Shown here: piece by piece, positions 58,228-64,000 of the stretch
Position numbering within the stretch: position 1 is the first letter of the stretch
Layout of the letters: the number at the start of each line of letters is the position of its first letter
Source of the DNA: Merluccius polli
Taxonomy: Eukaryota; Chordata; Actinopteri; Gadiformes; Merlucciidae
Assembly: GCA_030340625.1 (NCBI GenBank)
Contig: JAOPHQ010003131.1
Coordinates: 1 to 64,000, forward strand
Length of the DNA stretch: 64,000 nt
Direction: 5' to 3'
Notes under the pieces: generated by a model
The model's database searches: none
What the model saw: the letters and a program-made list of their open reading frames with translations, nothing else
What the model was told of the DNA's origin: nothing
Made by a program: the position numbers and the translations under genes

Positions 58228-59340
58228 CAACCCAGTCTCATATAAAAACGTACCCTGACTACGTTGGTCCAAAGTGCCAAACGTAGAGGGGTTACAATAA
58301 TGGCCCTTAAATTGTATGACTTGTTACATTTTTTCTGCCTATTCTTTTCCCATGGTTTTGCGTCCAAGTCACGTGACTTTCAAGGTTCACGTGACTTTTT
58401 CAGATTCCACAGGACTCCCTTGTGATGTCACTCCGTCTGACGGATCAAACCCTCGCCCACAACATGTCTGAGGTTGATTTGCTGATCAACACATTATTCC
58501 GTGGCAGCGGGAGAAACTAATGTTGACAAAGTGACGAGTTACGATCGGATGTTTGTCCGCTGTTTAATTTTGATGGTGTGTGGGCATCCGTCCTGTTGGT
58601 TAGTTATTACTCCTGTATCAGAGCTATAGAGTAAACAACTCTATAAACAACTCTATGTTTACTCTATAGCTCTGATTCCTGCACCATGTTTCAATGACGT
58701 CAGGTTGCTAGGGGCTACGGCTGACAGACGCCACCTGTCCCATTGGGAGGACCTATCAGCCGGAAGTACTGTCCTTACTGTACTATTGTTTATGTTGTAA
58801 TGTCATAATATTGTTGACAATAAAGTTTGTTAAAAAAAAACAACAACAACTATTATTGTCCCACACCACAATGTATGTCCCACAATGTGAACTCCAAACA
58901 ATTCATGTTTATCCAATTCATGGACAAACAAAGCAGCTGGAAACACGTCTAAAAACACTTGAAATAGAATGTAGCCTATATTTATATTTTTACAACATCA
59001 ATCTCCCTATAATATGAACAAAATATGTTCAGGTTATACTTTCTCTCTTGAAAAACGGGCAAAACGCTAACCCTAACCCGGAAAATGAATTTAAAAAACT
59101 ACAAACGTTCGGAAAATGCAATACACTGAAGTGTGCGGCGCCATGTTTTTTCCGCCATGTTTTTTGTAGTTAAGTCACGTGAATCTTGAAAGTCACGTGA
59201 CTTGGACGCAAAACCATGGGAAAAGAATAGGCAGAAAAAATGTAACAGTCATACAATTTAAGGGCCATTATTGTAACCCCTCTACGTTTGGCACTTTGGA
59301 CCAACGTAGTCAGGGTACGTTTTTATATGAGACTGGGTTG
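58228..59340. mobile_element. Long-TIR DNA transposon, non-autonomous
   Basis: 1113 bp. The terminal inverted repeats are about 165-170 bp long (58228-58398 and about 59172-59340) with very few differences; both begin CAACCCAGTCTCATATAAAA. GTGTGAG stands on both flanks, but within a GT repeat, so the duplication length is uncertain (7-9 bp). Long TIRs with a 9-bp TSD would fit Mutator-like elements; a hAT is also possible. Each TIR carries two CACGTG palindromes. The centre is non-coding and contains a perfect 20-bp hairpin (58617-58676 region). Confidence 0.88.
58617..58676. repeat. Perfect hairpin in the long-TIR element
   Basis: TCAGAGCTATAGAGTAAACA and its complement flank a loop of two ACTCTAT-type repeats. 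Confidence 0.92.
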
Positions 59341-60028
59341 GTGTGAGTGTGTGTGTGTCTGTGTGCTGTTTGTGAGTATGTATGTTTGCATTTGTGTGTG
59401 TGTTCATTTTCATGTGTGTGTGTGTGTACTTACATGCGTGTGTGCACATGTACTTGGCTGTGTGTGATTGTCTTTGGCCAGTAGGCCACTGTACTAAAAT
59501 GATCAACTCCAGTTCCCTGGCTGGGAGAGACCCAGGCGCTGTCCCCTCACCAGATCAGCAATTACCGATTGGTGGATCGCTTGCATAGGCCTACATGTCT
59601 GTTTCAATTTGAATTTTAAAAAATGATAATAATCCCCATCCAGACCACAACTAGTCATTCAGCCAACGCTTTCATTCAAAGTGATGTACAGTGGATGTTT
59701 ATATTTAGTAAGCAGGGAGAGGTTAGGCAACTGGCTCAGGGATGCCCTACAGGTGGACTGCAGCAGGGTATGAAATCCCCTTTTTTTTAATCAAATGTTG
59801 GATAATACCTTATTTTTGTTGGCATGTTGCATGACAGACCAATATTCAATGACTCGTATCAATATTCAATCTCAATTCAATTCAATCTCGACCCACTTTG
59901 CAAATACAGAGTGAAATACAGAAGTTAACTCTTTCTTTTATGGGGGCATTTAAAAGCCCCCGTCATCCCAATTTCGAGGGCACTTATATATTCTTCAGGG
60001 GTAAAATGAGTCGCATGTTAACATAGCC
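59341..60028. other. No gene; GT-rich patch and possible retroelement fragment
   Basis: GT-rich to about 59430. At about 59655-59775, AGCCAACGCTTTCATTCAAAG resembles the AGCAGACGCTTTTGTCCAAAG tail sequence at 63625, so it is probably an old piece of the same retroelement group. Confidence 0.45.
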
Positions 60029-60643
60029 TACTGCTTACTACATACTTAATGAGTATGTACTGCATACTGCCTACTAAATTAACAATTAAGTATGCCATTA
60101 CCAGCAGACCGTTCACACTGAAGTATACAGCCAAGTATCCCAGAATGCATTTCACACCAACCGGCAGCGATAGCGGACGTTTGTAAGCAGGCTGAAAGCC
60201 TGTAATTTGACTGTCTATACATCACTTTATTGAGTTTTAATATTATTTTGGTCGAGAAAGTCACCCTGTAAATGTCCAATGTGTGATAAGTTTATCTAAA
60301 TGATGCCTGTTTGGAAATTGGCTCCAACATTTTCGGAGATGTGAGGTGACGTCTAAAGAGATGCAATGCACTGTGGGGCAGATGAGTATGTTCAGTAAGC
60401 TCACTTAGAAATTCTTGCTAATCTAGTATACATCTGGGCATTTCTCACAAACAAAAAATCCACATGCTATAACATACTCAATTTTACATCATACTTAAGC
60501 GCATACTAATGTACTGCCTACTACATACTCAATGAGTATGTTCTCTGCATACTGCCTCTACTAAATGAACAATTAGGTATGCCATTACCAGGAGGAAGTT
60601 CACAAAAATATACAGGCAAGTATCCCAGAATGCATTTTGCACC
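60029..60643. repeat. Diverged direct repeats of about 130 bp
   Basis: 60029-60157 and 60512-60643 both run from CTACTACATACT-type sequence through GTATGCCATTACCAG to AAGTATCCCAGAATGCAT, about 480 bp apart. They probably belong to one repeat family whose ends I could not define. Confidence 0.75.
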
Positions 60644-60718
60644 ATGGCAACGATCAAACATTTGAAATCGTTTTACAGTAAGAGAAAAGACAGGGATTTT
60701 GTTGTAAAAATACTTTTT

Positions 60719-61090
60719 TTAATAATAATAATAATAATAAGAAGAAGAAGAAGAAGAAGAATAACAATAAGAATAATAACAATAAGAATAATAATAATAA
60801 TAATAATACATTTTATTTATAACGCATCAACTCAATGACCTCAAAGTGCTACAATGCAATAAAAAAAGGATAAAACAACATGAAGTACTTTAAAACTAAC
60901 AGAAACAAACATTAAAAGAGCAGTTTTAGCCATAGGCTTTTCTAAAAAGATGGGTTTTAAGGCCTTTCTTAAAAGAGTCCACAGTCTGTGGGGCCCTTAG
61001 ATGGACAGGGAGAGCATTCCATAGGCTGGGTGCAGCTGAACAGAAGGCGCGGTCGCCCAGGCTGGAGGAGGTTGGCCTGTCCAGAGCGGA
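60719..61090 (-). mobile_element. LINE 3' end (C-terminal ORF, UTR, ATT tail)
   Basis: Minus strand: a C-terminal coding piece, a UTR with GTAGCACTTTGAGGTCATTG and ATAAATAAAATG, then a tandem (ATT)n tail (60720-60808 on this strand as AAT/AAG). The tail and the CACTTTGAG-type 3' UTR are typical of L2/Rex-like fish LINEs. Heavily 5'-truncated. Confidence 0.82.
60926..61090 (-). pseudogene. LINE RT C-terminal fragment
   Basis: Fifty-four codons read SALDRPTSSSLGDRAF, then CSAAPSLWNALPVHLR and TVDSFKKGLKTHLF up to a TAA at 60926-60928. The LWNxLP and F-K-x-x-L-K-T-H-L-F pattern is the C-terminus of L2/CR1-type LINE ORFs. No RT core remains. Confidence 0.85.
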
Positions 61091-62929
61091 GAATTTTTTT
61101 TACATATATTTGATAACAATAGATAAATGAACAATTAACCCAGGGACACAGGATTAACACTGGGAACATTTATTTTTAATTTCATGGGGCCTTTAAGGGG
61201 AGGATCACTAGTGAGGAGCCATACCTGTTGCCCTGGGGCATAAAGAAACACATTCTGCACAACACATGAGGTGACTCACAGTTAAAAACTAGACATACTG
61301 TGACTCAAGCCTTGGGTAGTACCCACTGTTTTTTGTGTGCATAAAACTTTCAATAATAAAAAAAAAGAAATACAAATAAATCTGCTTCTTGTGTGCAGTG
61401 GTGTGTGTACACACACACACACACTTGTGCAAGCATGCATACACACACAGACACACACACCTGCGCATGCAAACACCCACACAAACACGCGCGCACACAC
61501 GCACACGCGCAGGCATGTGCGCGCGCACACACACACACACACACACTGAATGAGAGAGATCTGATTTGATCTGGCTGCATCTGCACTGCAGCATAGGGTC
61601 CAGAACCTTAAAGGGGAAGTTGTGCAGTTCAAATATTTTCAAGTGTTCAAAGAAAATGTATATACGAATATCCTATTAAAACAACAAGCAATAGTTTTAG
61701 CAAGTGTTTTTTTTTTCATTTGTGCGCATGGGTGGACAAACTGTTATATTATATACAAGGTAAGTGCTGGCTCTGCAAACTAGAATACAGTTTATGTTGA
61801 AGCACAGTAGTGTAGAGCAGAGTAGAAGCAAGTAAAGTATAAAAAACTGGTACTCAGTCCCCTGAAGTCTATATACATTTCAAGGCATCACTTTATTCTA
61901 TATGTTTGTTCATTTCAACATGTACATATAGAGTCAAATATCAAGGCATCGCTTTAAAAACATATTTTATTAGAAAACAATGCAGTACAAAATGCCAGCG
62001 TACAGTTCACAGATTTTCTTTTCTTTTCTATATTTCTAGCACTAAATTAACCTCCACCCTTATGCCCCCCCCCCCCCCCCCCCCCATTTCCTTTCCCCTT
62101 TCACTCCCTCTCATCAGGCACCAATTTACATTGAATACTGCACACTTCGCACATGGACATGTTGAAAGCTAAGAGTAAATTTGATAATGTTCTTCTTTCT
62201 TTAATTGTACAACAGCTTTTTCATTGATTTACCCCTGTTCCTCTGATGAATTGGCTTCCACTTAAAGAGGGAGAGAGGGCCGTTATTACAGCATGAATCA
62301 CATGTCTGGAGCAGCAGGCCTGATGAGGCTGTGAGACAGCAGCCGCTTTACAGCCAGGGACGTATGCCTCCTCCTACCCACACATACCCACAATGCAACA
62401 GTCACTCAGCCACAGCACTGAGCGACAGCTCCTGAGACCACAAAGACATTTTGATGATCGGGTGAAGGGAGGAGGAGGAGGAGGAGGAGGAGGAGCGCGA
62501 GTGATGTGGGATTGCGGGTAAAAGCAAGACATAATATTTGCGGATGTATGGGCCGAGTCAGAGGAATGTGGATAGAGAAGTCTCTAAGTAAGTGTTTGGT
62601 TAAGCTAACTCATGAAGAAGACTTGAGATGGAAACGCTGCCTGCAATGGAATGAGATACGCACACACACACACACACTGTGTTGTTCTGTTTTATATGTT
62701 ATTCAGTTCTGTTGTGATGTGTTTGGTTCTATATCATCCAGTTATGTTGTGATGTGTTTGGTTCTATATTATCCAGTTCTGTTGTGATGTATTTGGTTCT
62801 ATTTTGTCCAGTTCTGTTGTGATGAAGTATAGGGGATCTGGTTGGTTAATGACCTCAAGGGTCCCATAAATAAAATACATGACACATCTTCCTTTCAATT
62901 TTAAGCACACACTTGAAGATATAGATGTA

Positions 62930-62964
<35 letters not shown>

Positions 62965-63121
62965 ATGTGTATGTGTGTGTGAGTGAGAGAGCAAGAAAAA
63001 GAGAGATTCTATTGACTCACACCTTTCACACAATTTACACTCTCCAGCACACATTGGATGAAATTAATTTACACATAGGAAAAATTTCTAACATACACAC
63101 ACACACACGCACACGCATGCA

Positions 63122-63163
<42 letters not shown>

Positions 63164-63595
63164 TGTTGGCTGTCATGAGTTTTGGCTGGTGAATCTGCAA
63201 CATGTTAGGCAGCTGTTCCATAATGCATCTGGGTTGAACTCTGCGACCCGCCCCCCCCATTCATTAGCAGACACTAGGCCAGCACAGGGACAAGTTACAG
63301 GTCTCAATTATAAAAGAAAATGCAGAACCACAGAGACAAATACAAAATCAATATGTAATATCATTTTGACAGAGCGCAGGGCTGTTGCTATGGAAAGCCT
63401 GAAGGTCTACATTACATTGTAGAATAATAACATGGATATATCACTCGCTAACAACTCACTGAAGGCAGCAGGCACTTGCACAAGTATCCCAGTATGGTTA
63501 TTATGGTTCCACTGCTTTTGTTGGTTAGACCCGCTTTGTTGGTTGGAGATGGTTAAGTTTAGGTATTGGGTTAGAGATGGTTAAGTTTCGGGTTA
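61091..63595. other. Unassigned sequence with microsatellites
   Basis: CA/GC-rich array at about 61409-61546, a C run at 62066-62085, (GAG)n at 62467-62495, a tandem of about 30-bp units with CAGTTCTGTTGTGATGT at 62700-62825, GT at 62931-62980 and (CA)n at 63094-63161. Nothing coding was recognised. Confidence 0.5.
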
Positions 63596-64000
63596 GGGTT
63601 ACATTTACATGTACATTTAGGGCATTTAGCAGACGCTTTTGTCCAAAGCGATTTACAATAAATACATTTGTCACAAGAAAGTAAAACAGTATACCGCTAT
63701 CAGTACATTAAGAATTTCACAAAAACAAGTTTCAAGCACTCACAATTGCTAAGTTAACCCATTGCTAGTATACAACAGAGATAAGTGCTAGGATACTAAG
63801 TGCAAAATACTAATGCAAGTGCCAGTACATACAAAACATACAATAAGTGCTAAGTTTTTTTTTTTGTAATGGGAGGGGGGAGGGGTAGTAGAGGAAGGAG
63901 GCTAAGCAGAGTCCAGGTGAACTCTGAACAGGTGGGTCTTGAGTCTCTTGCAGAAGCTGGTGAGCGACTCTGCAGTCCTCACGTCAGGGAGCAGGGAGCT
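63596..64000 (-). mobile_element. LINE 3' end, cut by the window edge
   Basis: Minus strand: a C-terminal ORF piece (63902-64000), a UTR, then the 3' terminus with AAATCGCTTTGGAC and GCGTCTGCTAAATGCCC, a 3' end that is very common in fish retroelements. Beyond it lies unassigned GGTTAGGG-like sequence. Confidence 0.75.
63902..64000 (-). pseudogene. LINE C-terminal coding fragment (partial)
   Basis: Thirty-two codons to a TAG at 63902-63904, reading LLPDVRTAESLTSFCKRLK and then THLFRVHLDSA. The pattern is the same as at 60926-61090. It continues past the window end, so it may belong to a longer copy; marked pseudogene only because the rest is unseen. Confidence 0.7.

Overview
The window looks like teleost-fish nuclear DNA. 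It is built from Tc1/mariner, hAT-type and TTAA-type DNA transposons, RTE-like and L2/CR1-like LINEs, a small LTR-retrotransposon family, tRNA-derived SINE heads and many (CA)n, (GA)n and (AT)n microsatellites, a mixture typical of fish intergenic or intronic DNA. I found no intact host protein-coding gene. Every long open frame with recognisable content belongs to a mobile element, except a decayed two-exon relic related to the cytosolic C-terminal domain of P2X7 receptors. The species cannot be named from the sequence alone.

Layout. 0-7 kb: the 5' end of an LTR element (minus strand), a hAT-like MITE split by a Tc1-like element (copy A, open transposase frame), an RTE-like LINE fragment flanked by about 400-bp near-identical direct repeats, and Tc1-like copy B whose transposase is split by a solo LTR. 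7-22 kb: two large elements with CAGTGTTTCCC ends, a long foldback repeat, a 65-bp tandem repeat, a hAT element with a BED zinc-finger relic, and a stack of four nested elements in a polypurine tract. 22-31 kb: a long L2/CR1-like LINE with endonuclease and reverse transcriptase, then an LTR element carrying a 1.5-kb foldback transposon in its 5' LTR. 30-40 kb: a hAT element with a TTAA MITE inside it, a decayed minus-strand LINE, a hAT MITE and Tc1-like copies C and D in tandem. 40-50 kb: microsatellite-rich unique DNA, more nested hAT elements, and a CpG-rich stretch near 49.3-50.1 kb that is the best candidate for a host promoter. 50-64 kb: microsatellites, a CCT-rich minisatellite, the P2X7-domain relic, a solo LTR, a long-TIR transposon and two LINE 3' ends.

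The four Tc1-like copies share a D-D-36-E catalytic spacing and a transposase of about 345 residues, which matches what is described for the DD36E (Incomer-type) branch of Tc1/mariner. Each is at a different stage of decay: open frame (A), solo-LTR insertion (B), one Trp-to-stop change (C), one Ser-to-stop change (D). Target-site duplications (TSDs) let many nesting events be ordered. The elements do not form a pathway together; the window records successive insertions. Percentages and copy numbers were judged by eye, and no database search was possible.
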